This document shows positions 1 to 6,307 of a stretch of DNA of 7,450 nt, piece by piece; within the stretch, counting starts at the first letter, position 1; each line of letters begins with the position of its first letter. Origin of the DNA: Candidatus Aminicenantota bacterium (lineage in GTDB: Bacteria; Acidobacteriota; Aminicenantia; Aminicenantales; UBA4085); NCBI GenBank assembly GCA_003154255.1, contig PMCY01000073.1, positions 28,276 through 35,725 of the forward strand. The letters are read 5' to 3'. Both the position numbers and the translations under genes were made by a program. The notes beneath the pieces are model-generated. The model was not told the DNA's origin and did no database searches. It saw nothing but the letters and a program-made list of their open reading frames with translations.

Positions 1-3
1 CCC

Positions 4-585
4 CTATTTCGGGGAAGCGGTCTTCCGGTAGATGCTTACCGTGAAGGCTCCATCGTTGTCCATGGTCACGTTTTCGTTGACCCCGATGAGAAGCCGCCCC
101 GATGCGGGCATGGCCAGGCGGGCCAGCTTTCCGATCCCGAATATCGGCCCGAAGACGCGAAAGGTCTTCTCCCCCCGGTCCTTGTCTTCGACAACCTCCG
201 TCCGCTCCAAAACCCGCCCGATGAGACAGCCGAGGTTCTGATCGGACAGCGGCTGCTGCATAGTCCGCAGATTCAGCCCTTCGGGCCCGCACGCGGCGAC
301 GGGGTTGTCCTTCTGCAGCGAAACCGTCCCATCGGCCTCAAAATAGAATTCCTGGCCCTCTTTGACATCAATGCCCGTGTCCGTCCAGGGCGCCGTGCCG
401 ATATGAGTTGTTTTCTTGACCAGTTCGAACCCCTCCGGCCGGTCCCCCGCCGGGACCGGTTTGGGGTCCTGGCCGGATAGATGCGCGGATGGAGAGGCCG
501 CGGCGGCGAGGACGAGCCCGAGGGCAGCGCCCCAGGCGGCCGCCCGGAAACTCCATCGGGAAAATGGTCGAAGGTTGGGCGTCAT
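4..585 (-). CDS. Secreted protein with LecA (PA-IL)-like beta-sandwich domain
   Basis: A 193-residue protein of unproven function. Residues about 11-36 form an Arg-rich then Ala/Leu-rich stretch ending in small residues, consistent with a Sec signal peptide; no lipobox Cys is seen there. The mature part reads as a single beta domain. Its start (W67, D69, G71, then EGQEFYFEADG at 76-86) and its end (LLIGVNEN to GAFTVSIY, residues 165-186) resemble the PA-IL/LecA galactophilic lectin fold, and T174, D176, N177 and D178 lie where LecA has its calcium/sugar loop, with a one-residue shift. C99 and C120 could form a disulfide. The start is supported by GGAG at 592-595, six bases upstream. It follows the suhB-like gene by 24 bases and is probably cotranscribed with it. 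Fold assignment is by eye; sugar binding is inference. It could instead be a structural envelope domain without lectin activity. Confidence 0.75.
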   Translation of the reverse strand: MTPNLRPFSRWSFRAAAWGAALGLVLAAAASPSAHLSGQDPKPVPAGDRPEGFELVKKTTHIGTAPWTDTGIDVKEGQEFYFEADGTVSLQKDNPVAACGPEGLNLRTMQQPLSDQNLGCLIGRVLERTEVVEDKDRGEKTFRVFGPIFGIGKLARLAMPASGRLLIGVNENVTMDNDGAFTVSIYRKTASPK

Positions 586-609
586 GACGCACTCCGGATC
601 GGATCGGGG

Positions 610-1398
610 TCAGGTCTCGTTCAGCAGACCAAGCAGAGCATTGTGGATCAAACCGTTGCTGGCGCAGACTTCGGGGTGGTAGATATTGACCGGACAATTG
701 AGAAAATCGGTGATCTGCCCGCCGGCTTCGCGGACCAGGACTGCGCCGGCCGCAGTGTCCCAGGGGCTGAGCTTAAGCTCCCAGAATCCGTCGAACCGCC
801 CTGCGGCCACGAAGCACAGGTCGAGGGCCGCCGAGCCGCAGCGGCGGACCCCCTGGGCCCGGAGGATGACCCTCTCGTGCTGGGCGATGTTGCAGCGCGT
901 TTCCCGGATGTCGTAGGAAAAACCGGTGGCCAGGAGTGACTGGCGGACGTCGGGGATGGACGAGACGCGCAGGCGGGTGCCGTTAAGGAAGGCCCCCTGG
1001 CCCGCCTCGGCCCAAAAGAGCTCACCGCTCATGGGGTTGAAGACGACGCCGAGGACCAGCTCACCGCGCCGCTCCAATCCGATGGAGACGCAGAAAAAGG
1101 GCAGCTTATGGGCGAAATTGGTCGTCCCGTCCAGGGGATCGAAAACCCAGCGGAATTCCGCGCCGCGAAGACTTTGCAGGCCTTCCTCGGCCAGGAAATC
1201 GTGGCCGGGATAAGCGGCGGCCAGGCGGTCGTGCAGAAGGGCCTGAGAGGCCAGATCCGTTTCGGTGACCAGGTTGATCTCACCCTTGAAGCGGATTTCG
1301 TTCAACTGGAAATAGTGGGTCTTGAGCAGAGCCCCGGCTTCCACGGCCGCGTCTTTGGCCGTTTTCAGAAATTCGGCATAGATACCCATGGCGGGCAT
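610..1398 (-). CDS. suhB: Inositol monophosphatase family protein (SuhB-like)
   Basis: A 262-residue Mg-dependent phosphatase of the IMPase/FBPase superfamily, near the usual 260-270 residues. The family metal ligands are visible: E71 in LAEEG, D87 and D90 in the WVFDPLDGT motif (84-92), and D214 in SPWDTAAG (211-218). The VTETD segment (44-48) and GSAALD (188-193) are also standard. Known members hydrolyse inositol-1-phosphate or related sugar phosphates; in E. coli SuhB also acts in rRNA antitermination. Which role applies here cannot be read from sequence. Two in-frame starts exist, at 1398 and 1389 (residue 4); neither has a clear Shine-Dalgarno. The start at 1398 lies just beside a TATGAT element, so either a leaderless/short-leader message or use of 1389 is possible. 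It is divergent from the export operon and leads into the LecA-like gene. Confidence 0.93.
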   Translation of the reverse strand: MPAMGIYAEFLKTAKDAAVEAGALLKTHYFQLNEIRFKGEINLVTETDLASQALLHDRLAAAYPGHDFLAEEGLQSLRGAEFRWVFDPLDGTTNFAHKLPFFCVSIGLERRGELVLGVVFNPMSGELFWAEAGQGAFLNGTRLRVSSIPDVRQSLLATGFSYDIRETRCNIAQHERVILRAQGVRRCGSAALDLCFVAAGRFDGFWELKLSPWDTAAGAVLVREAGGQITDFLNCPVNIYHPEVCASNGLIHNALLGLLNET

Positions 1399-1477
1399 TT
1401 ATCATAGCATAAAAAGGAACAGGGTCCGATCCCCCAAAACTTTTTGCCTTTGCAGCCGTAATAAACTATGATTTATG
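1396..1477. repeat. Inverted repeat flanking the divergent intergenic region
   Basis: The arms CATTTATCATAG (1396-1407) and CTATGATTTATG (1466-1477) are inverted copies that match at 10 of 12 positions, including a perfect 7-base core. Each strand therefore reads TATGAT, followed two bases later by ATG, facing outward. The right arm coincides with the -10 of the export-operon promoter; the left arm overlaps the suhB-like start. It may be mirrored promoter elements or an operator for a factor controlling both directions. Confidence 0.55.
1444..1472 (+). promoter_or_regulatory. Predicted sigma70-type promoter of the export operon
   Basis: TTGCCT at 1444-1449 (4 of 6 to the -35 consensus) is separated by exactly 17 bases from TATGAT at 1467-1472 (5 of 6 to the -10 consensus). 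The expected transcript start near 1479 gives a leader of about 20 bases. That leader contains the strong ribosome site AGAGAGG at 1485-1491, eight bases before the ATG at 1500. The A/T-rich block stands out in GC-rich surroundings. Confidence 0.6.
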
Positions 1478-1499
1478 TCTTTTTAGAGAGGCCCCTTTC

Positions 1500-2723
1500 A
1501 TGAAGAAGAAAACAATCATCATTATCGGAGTGATCGCCCTCATCGGCGTCATCGTCATCCTCAACCTGAATTCCCAGCGCGAAAAATCGGTCAAGGTGAC
1601 CATCGAAAAAGCCAAGACCCGCGATCTGACCGCCTTCGTTTCCGCCTCGGGTGAAATCAAGCCCAAAAAGAACATCAACATCAGCGCCCTCATCCTCGGC
1701 CGCATCATCAAGATCGGGATCAAGGAAGGCCAGGAGGTCAAGGCCGGGGATTTCCTGATGAAGCTGGACTCGACCCAATTCGAAGCCAACGCCGAGCGCG
1801 ATCGGGCCTTCATCCAGTCCTCCCGGGCCGAACGGATCAAGGCCGAAGCCGGCCTCAAGCGGAACCAGGATTTCTACAACCGCCAGAAGAACCTCTTCGA
1901 TAATCAGCTCATCTCCCAGGAACTGCTGGAACAGGCCAAATCCCAGCTCGACATCGCCGATGCCTCACTGAGGTCGCTGGATTTCCAGATCGCCCAGGCC
2001 GAGGCCTCCCTCAAGAGCACCCTGGATAACCTGGCCAAGACCGTCTATTCCTCGCCCATCGACGGCATGATCACCAGCAAGCGCGTCGAGGAAGGCGAAA
2101 TGGCCATCATCGGCACCATGAACAATCCCGGGACCGTCCTCATGACCATCGCCGATTTGTCGGTGATGGAAGTAGAGGTCCAGGTCGACGAGACGGATGT
2201 CGTCGGCGTCCAACTGGGCCAGGCAGCCAACGTCCGCGTAGACGCCTTCCCCAACCAGATCATCAAGGGCAAGGTTACGGAAATCGGCAGCTCGGCCCTG
2301 CAGAAGACGACCGTAGCCACAACCACGACTCAGGAATCCAAGGATTTCAAGGTTGTTGTCACCCTGGAGAACCCCTCCAAGCTCCTCAAGCCCGGCCTGT
2401 CCGCCTCGGCGGACATCATCACCGGCGAGCGGAAGAGCGTGCTGGCGGTGCCCATCTCCTCCCTGGTCGTGCGGGACAAGGCCCCCACGGCCGAGGAAGC
2501 GAAAGCCGGCAAGAAGGGCGAGGAGGAGGGTCTCTTCATCGCCGAAGGCGGCCGGGCCAAGTTCATCCCCGTGCGCAAGGGCATCATGGGCGAGCTGGAA
2601 ATCGAGATTGTCGACGGGCTCAAGGAAGGGCAGGAGATCATCGTCGGCCCCTACGAAGCCCTGCGCCAGTTGAAGGACGGCGTGCTGGTCAAGGCCGACA
2701 TCAAAGCTGAAGTCAAAAAATGA
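1500..2723 (+). CDS. MacA/HlyD-type periplasmic adaptor of an ABC exporter
   Basis: A 407-residue membrane-fusion (adaptor) protein. One N-terminal membrane anchor (residues about 5-23, preceded by KKK) places the rest in the periplasm. The first half of a lipoyl/barrel-sandwich domain lies at about 48-90 ([19 protein letters not shown]), followed by an alpha-hairpin at 94-180, the second lipoyl half ([10 protein letters not shown], 184-193), a beta-barrel (about 224-310) and a membrane-proximal domain (about 311-400). The hairpin tip has R128, L132 and S139, the R-x3-L-x6-S spacing that AcrA and MacA use to contact TolC, so an outer-membrane channel is the likely partner. A charged loop at 326-343 (Lys/Glu/Ala-rich) is inserted in the membrane-proximal domain. 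The start has AGAGAGG eight bases upstream. It overlaps the ATPase gene by ATGA. Substrate unknown. Confidence 0.94.
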   Translation: MKKKTIIIIGVIALIGVIVILNLNSQREKSVKVTIEKAKTRDLTAFVSASGEIKPKKNINISALILGRIIKIGIKEGQEVKAGDFLMKLDSTQFEANAERDRAFIQSSRAERIKAEAGLKRNQDFYNRQKNLFDNQLISQELLEQAKSQLDIADASLRSLDFQIAQAEASLKSTLDNLAKTVYSSPIDGMITSKRVEEGEMAIIGTMNNPGTVLMTIADLSVMEVEVQVDETDVVGVQLGQAANVRVDAFPNQIIKGKVTEIGSSALQKTTVATTTTQESKDFKVVVTLENPSKLLKPGLSASADIITGERKSVLAVPISSLVVRDKAPTAEEAKAGKKGEEEGLFIAEGGRAKFIPVRKGIMGELEIEIVDGLKEGQEIIVGPYEALRQLKDGVLVKADIKAEVKK

Positions 2724-3421
2724 GCGCCGAAACCGATATCATCATCAAGTCCGAGAACCTGACCAAGATCTACGATCTGGGCCGGACCCAAGTCAAAGCC
2801 CTGGCCGGCGTGAACTTTGAAGTTCGCCGCAACGAGTTCATGTCCATCATGGGCCCGTCCGGCTCGGGGAAAAGCACGCTGATGAATCTCCTCGGCTGCC
2901 TGGACACCCCGACCGACGGGCGCTACATCCTGAACGGCAAGCTGGTCAGCCAGATGACGGAAAACGAGCTGGCCAACATCCGCAACCGCGAGATCGGTTT
3001 CGTCTTCCAAGTCTTCAACCTCCTGCCCCGGGCCACGGCCTTCCGCAATGTCGAGCTGCCCCTCATCTATAAGGGCACGAAAAAGAAGGACCGCGAGCTG
3101 AAGGTCCGCGCCGCCATCGCCACCGTGGCCATGACCGATCGCATCGACCACCGCCCCCCCGAACTGTCGGGCGGGGAGCGCCAGCGCATCGCCATCGCCC
3201 GGGCCCTGGTCAATGAACCCTCTCTCATCCTGGCCGACGAACCGACAGGCAACCTCGATTCCAAGACCGGGCAGGAGATCCTCAATCTCTTCCACAAGCT
3301 CCACGGAGCCGGGCACACCATCATCATCGTCACCCACGACCGCGACGTCGCCGACCAGACCCAGCGAATCCTCTTTCTCCGCGACGGCCTGCTGGAAAAA
3401 GACTTCCGCAAAGGAGCCTGA
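2720..3421 (+). CDS. ABC transporter ATPase, MacB/LolD/YknY type
   Basis: A 233-residue stand-alone nucleotide-binding subunit, the usual size for the LolD/MacB-ATPase/YknY group. All ABC motifs are intact: Walker A GPSGSGKS (45-52), Q-loop Q97 in [11 protein letters not shown], signature LSGGE (149-153), Walker B LILADE with catalytic E174, D-loop NLDS (178-181) and switch H206 in VTHD. It should power export or mechanotransmission across the inner membrane together with the upstream adaptor. Its ATG lies in the adaptor's stop (ATGA) and no clear Shine-Dalgarno precedes it, so translational coupling is likely. This family normally works with an FtsX/MacB-type permease having a large periplasmic domain; none is encoded next to it. 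The next gene is instead a Yip1 protein. Confidence 0.96.
   Translation: MSAETDIIIKSENLTKIYDLGRTQVKALAGVNFEVRRNEFMSIMGPSGSGKSTLMNLLGCLDTPTDGRYILNGKLVSQMTENELANIRNREIGFVFQVFNLLPRATAFRNVELPLIYKGTKKKDRELKVRAAIATVAMTDRIDHRPPELSGGERQRIAIARALVNEPSLILADEPTGNLDSKTGQEILNLFHKLHGAGHTIIIVTHDRDVADQTQRILFLRDGLLEKDFRKGA
3411..3416 (+). promoter_or_regulatory. Ribosome binding site fixing the Yip1 start
   Basis: AAGGAG lies six bases before the ATG at 3423, inside the last codons of the ATPase gene. The Yip1 reading frame stays open upstream to an ATG at 3213, but that part runs inside the ATPase gene in another frame and lacks Yip1 character. This site decides for 3423. Confidence 0.8.
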
Positions 3422-3422
3422 C

Positions 3423-4130
3423 ATGAATCTTGCCGGCCGCTTGCAAGGCACCTATTTCTCTCCCGCTCCGACCTATAAAGCCATCGCCGAGAGACCAAAA
3501 TGGGTGGACGCCTTTGTCGTCGTGCTGATCTTCGTGGCCATCGCCGCCTGGCTGACCGCTCCTTTCGCTTCGCGGGACAGCTTGAAAGCCATGAAGGACA
3601 ACCCCAAGCTGGTCGAAAAGATGGGCCAGGAGCGCTACGACAAGATGATCCAGAGCATGGAGGCGGGAGGGAGTTCCGGGGCCCAGATTAGGGCCGCGGC
3701 ATTCGGATCGGTCCTCTTCACCGTCGGCCTGTTCATTTCCGCCGTGGTCATCCTGGGGATGTGCCGCATGGTGTCCACGGAGGGCTCTTTAATGGCCATT
3801 GTGGCCGTCCTCGTCCACGCCAATTTCGTGGACAAGATCCTGGGTGGGATCGTTCGCACCACCCTGGTCCTGGCCCGCCAATCGGTGTTTCAGACATCCA
3901 CGAGTCTGGCCCTTCTCGCGCCCAAGATCGAATTCACATCCGTCCCTTATATCGTACTCAGCCAGATCGACTTCTTCCAACTTTGGATGTTCGCCTTGGT
4001 CGGTTACGGGTTGTCCGCGATCTTCAAGGTCCCGGTCAGGAAGGGAATGGTCCTGTCCTATACGTTCTGGCTGCTGAAGACGCTGGTCAACCTCGGACTG
4101 GCCTTTTTCTGGCGCTCGTTTCTGGTCTGA
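3423..4130 (+). CDS. Yip1-family integral membrane protein (YknW-like context)
   Basis: A 235-residue polytopic protein. Hydrophobic segments lie at about 28-48, 92-114, 121-147, 172-200 and 207-231, i.e. five helices, with a polar Lys/Glu/Met loop at 50-90. The N-terminal FSPAPTYKAIAERPKW and the late SQIDFFQLWMFALVGYGL (180-197) are typical of bacterial Yip1-domain proteins, where D-x-F-x-x-W precedes a Gly-rich helix. Its ATG is one base after the ATPase stop with AAGGAG six bases upstream, so it belongs to the same operon. In Bacillus subtilis the Yip1 protein YknW works with adaptor YknX, ATPase YknY and permease YknZ in protection from the SDP toxin; the present set lacks the permease. 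It may assist assembly of the transporter or stand in as its membrane part; both are inference. Confidence 0.88.
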   Translation: MNLAGRLQGTYFSPAPTYKAIAERPKWVDAFVVVLIFVAIAAWLTAPFASRDSLKAMKDNPKLVEKMGQERYDKMIQSMEAGGSSGAQIRAAAFGSVLFTVGLFISAVVILGMCRMVSTEGSLMAIVAVLVHANFVDKILGGIVRTTLVLARQSVFQTSTSLALLAPKIEFTSVPYIVLSQIDFFQLWMFALVGYGLSAIFKVPVRKGMVLSYTFWLLKTLVNLGLAFFWRSFLV

Positions 4131-4135
4131 GCCTC

Positions 4136-4156
4136 CGGCGGATTTGGCCCCCGCCG
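4136..4156 (+). other. Weak GC stem-loop after the export operon
   Basis: CGGCGG (4136-4141) pairs with CCGCCG (4151-4156) around a nine-base loop, starting six bases after the Yip1 stop. No T-run follows, so it is not a standard intrinsic terminator. It may stabilise the 3' end of the message or mean nothing in such GC-rich DNA. The rest of the 68-base gap holds only an A/T-rich GTGATAAATT just before the next start. Confidence 0.3.
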
Positions 4157-4198
4157 CTCGAAAGTCCGGGTGTCTCCATCCCCGAGATGTGATAAATT

Positions 4199-5302
4199 AT
4201 GACCATGGAGCCCAATCAACCGGCGGAGGGGATCTTCGCCGAAGCGCCTTTTGCCCGCGTTCTCTTCGGCTTCTGGGACGGCGGAAAAACCGGCCGTCTC
4301 GAGGTCCGGACGGGAGACGGGACGCGCATCCTCCATCTTCTCAACGGCGACGTCGTCGTCGAACGGGAAGGCCTGGCCGAAAAGGAATTCCTGGCCGTTT
4401 TGGCCAAGAAGAAGGTCTTGACCTCCGACCAGGTCCGGCAGTGCGCGCGCGAAGCCAAGGCGGGCGGCTGCAGCCTCCTCAAGGCCCTCAGCGAATCGGC
4501 CCTGCTATCACCGCTTCCTCTCTGGAACCTGATGGAGTCGTTTTATGCCCGCCGCCTCTTCCCTCTCTTCGAAGCGGATGAAGGCGATTGGGAATTCCAC
4601 TCCGGCGACGGATTGCCCGTCCGCGATCGGCTCGGAGCGATCCCCTCGCAGGACCTGATCGTCCAGGGCATCCGCCGGATCCAGAACGATGCCCTCATCG
4701 GGCGGTTTCTGCCCGAGGAGGGCATGCCGATCATGATCGCCGCGCCCGCCCGCCTGCATCGCGTCGCCTGGGAGCCTTACGAGCGCTATGCCCTCCAGGT
4801 ATTGGGATCCGTGCCCAACCTGCGGACTTTCCACGAAGCCTGCCAGATCGGCCGGCGCGAAGCCCGCAAGACGCTCTTCGCCTTCTTCTGCCTGGGCATC
4901 CTGACGGCGGCGTCACAGAAATCCAAAACCCGGCCGGCCGGCGGGTCCGAAGCCATGAATGCCGGGCGGGCCTTCGAGATCCTCGACGAGAAGTGCGCCT
5001 TCGTCTATAAGTACCTTACCAAGGAAATCGGGCCGTTGGGCCGGACCATGATCACCCGCGCACTCGAGGAAGCCCGGCCCGGATTGGGGCCGATCTTCCA
5101 GAAAATGGTCTTGCAGCCCGATGGGCGTGTATCCGCCGATACGGCGGTGAGCCACAATGCCGGTCATTTGCCCGACGAGCTGACCCGGGCCCTTCTCCGG
5201 GGATACGAAGAGATCCTGGTCACTGAAGTCCTGGCCGTCAAAAAGGCTCTCGGCCCCCGCCACGAGACCGCCCTGGTCAAGGCCCTGGAGAAGATCGGAT
5301 GA
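4199..5302 (+). CDS. DUF4388 (PATAN-like) domain protein, function unknown
   Basis: A 367-residue soluble protein with no signal peptide or membrane helix. Residues about 11-135 look like a DUF4388/PATAN-type domain: an N-terminal FARVLFGFWDGGKTGRLEV, then ILHLLNGDVV and, after helices, the closing ADEGDWEFHSG (126-136) that parallels the family's strand-G-strand endings. Residues about 195-240 (VLGSVPNLRTFHEA to CLGIL) resemble the small winged-helix-like segment often next to DUF4388. Residues 255-367 form a separate mainly helical C-terminal domain, rich in Leu/Glu/Lys, that I cannot name. Known DUF4388 proteins occur in signalling and gliding/response-regulator contexts, mostly in deltaproteobacteria; a regulatory scaffold role is inference. 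Starts at 4199 or 4205 (residue 3) are both possible and neither has a good Shine-Dalgarno. Its stop overlaps a 28-codon mini-ORF. Confidence 0.75.
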   Translation: MTMEPNQPAEGIFAEAPFARVLFGFWDGGKTGRLEVRTGDGTRILHLLNGDVVVEREGLAEKEFLAVLAKKKVLTSDQVRQCAREAKAGGCSLLKALSESALLSPLPLWNLMESFYARRLFPLFEADEGDWEFHSGDGLPVRDRLGAIPSQDLIVQGIRRIQNDALIGRFLPEEGMPIMIAAPARLHRVAWEPYERYALQVLGSVPNLRTFHEACQIGRREARKTLFAFFCLGILTAASQKSKTRPAGGSEAMNAGRAFEILDEKCAFVYKYLTKEIGPLGRTMITRALEEARPGLGPIFQKMVLQPDGRVSADTAVSHNAGHLPDELTRALLRGYEEILVTEVLAVKKALGPRHETALVKALEKIG

Positions 5303-5385
5303 CCCTCCCCCGCAAGCAAGTCCTGGCCGCGCTCATGCTCCTCACCCTCCTGGCCGCCTATGCCCTCCTCCGAATCCTCCTCTGA
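5299..5385 (+). CDS. 28-residue hydrophobic mini-ORF overlapping miaA start
   Basis: A short frame whose ATG overlaps the DUF4388 gene stop as ATGA and has GGAG at 5287-5290, eight bases upstream. The product starts MTLPRKQ and continues as an almost pure Leu/Ala stretch (residues 8-28), a plausible single membrane helix with positive residues on the cytoplasmic side. Its stop lies 23 bases past the first base of the miaA ATG at 5360, so ribosomes reading it cross the miaA start. It may be a true membrane micropeptide, a leader coupling miaA translation to the upstream gene, or chance in GC-rich DNA. No homologue is recognised. Confidence 0.45.
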   Translation: MTLPRKQVLAALMLLTLLAAYALLRILL

Positions 5386-6307
5386 CCGGCCCCTCGCCGC
5401 GGCCGTCGTCGGGCCCACGGCGGTGGGCAAGACCGCCGTCTCGCTTCTCCTGGCGGAACGCTTCGGCGGCGAAATCATCAACGCCGACTCGATGCAGGTT
5501 TACAGGGGATTCGACATCGGGACGGACAAGCCCGGCCCCGAGGAACGGGCCCGTGCTCCCCATCATCTCCTGGACATCATCGACGGTCGGACTCAGTTCA
5601 CCGCCGCCGATTTCGCCGTCCGGGCGGCCGAGGCCGTAGTCTCCATATCCGGCCGTGGCCGCCTGCCGATCATCGTCGGGGGGACCGGGCTGTACATCAA
5701 AGCCTTGTTCGAAGGACTCTTTCCGGGACCGGGCCGGGACGACGTCGTCCGGGCCTCGTTGCAAGAAGAGGCCCGCCGGGACGGATGGGACGTCCTCCAC
5801 CGGAGGCTGGAATCTCTCGATCCGGAATATGCGACCAAGATCGGGCCTAACGACCGGATCCGCATCATCCGGGCCCTCGAAGTGAGGGCCGTAACGGGCA
5901 TTCCCCTATCCGAGCATTTCCACCTGACAAAGGGCTATCTCCAGGGTTTCGCGCCCGTCCTCATCGGTCTGCGCCGGGACCGGACTTCTCTCGGCCGGCG
6001 CGTCGACGATCGGGTCGAGCAAATGTTTCAGCGGGGCCTGGTCGAGGAGGTGCGGGGCCTTCGGGCCGGCGGATTGGAGGAGAATGCCCCGCCGTTCAAA
6101 GCCCTCGGCTATCGCCACGTCCTCCGCTTCCTGCGCGGTGAATCGACGCTTGAGGAAGCCAGATTGGAGACGAAGATCGACACCCGCCATTACGCCAAAC
6201 GACAGGAGACCTGGTTCCGCAAGACGCCGGGCCTCGTCTGGTTCGATGCCGACGACGTCGAGGCGATCATCGATTTCATCGCCGGGCAAAGGAAGGACCA
6301 TGGATAA
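5360..6307 (+). CDS. miaA: tRNA dimethylallyltransferase MiaA
   Basis: A 315-residue enzyme of normal length that transfers a dimethylallyl group to N6 of A37 in tRNAs reading UNN codons, the first step to ms2i6A. Visible motifs are the P-loop GPTAVGKT (18-25), [18 protein letters not shown] with D43 at the catalytic position, HHLLDIID (68-75), IIVGGTGLY (104-112), [20 protein letters not shown] and the C-terminal [14 protein letters not shown] (275-288). The ATG at 5360 is the only workable start before the P-loop; it has no Shine-Dalgarno (the upstream sequence is CCTCC-rich, the opposite sense) and lies inside the mini-ORF, so translation probably depends on upstream ribosomes. The N-terminal tail is Ser-rich and probably flexible. 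The hflX start overlaps its last codons. Confidence 0.97.
   Translation: MPSSESSSDRPLAAAVVGPTAVGKTAVSLLLAERFGGEIINADSMQVYRGFDIGTDKPGPEERARAPHHLLDIIDGRTQFTAADFAVRAAEAVVSISGRGRLPIIVGGTGLYIKALFEGLFPGPGRDDVVRASLQEEARRDGWDVLHRRLESLDPEYATKIGPNDRIRIIRALEVRAVTGIPLSEHFHLTKGYLQGFAPVLIGLRRDRTSLGRRVDDRVEQMFQRGLVEEVRGLRAGGLEENAPPFKALGYRHVLRFLRGESTLEEARLETKIDTRHYAKRQETWFRKTPGLVWFDADDVEAIIDFIAGQRKDHG

Noticed and set aside
481..939. 152-codon plus-strand frame opposite the suhB-like and LecA-like genes
   Set aside because: It spans the boundary of two well-supported minus-strand genes and shows no domain; shadow frame.
1423..1433. GGGTCCGATCC hairpin in the divergent gap
   Set aside because: Only three pairs can form; no real structure.
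1475..1486. Mini frame ATG-TCT-TTT-TAG before the adaptor gene
   Set aside because: Three codons, and its ATG lies upstream of the predicted transcript start near 1479; not a credible leader peptide.
3213..3422. Upstream extension of the Yip1 frame to an ATG at 3213
   Set aside because: This part is out-of-frame ATPase sequence, rich in Ser/Pro/Thr; AAGGAG at 3411-3416 points to the ATG at 3423.
2651..3451. 266-codon minus-strand frame opposite the ABC ATPase
   Set aside because: Antisense to an intact ATPase with all motifs; product is Asp/Val/Gly-rich without family character.
4136..4156. Hairpin as an intrinsic terminator
   Set aside because: Only six pairs and no following T-run; kept as a weak stem-loop, not called a terminator.
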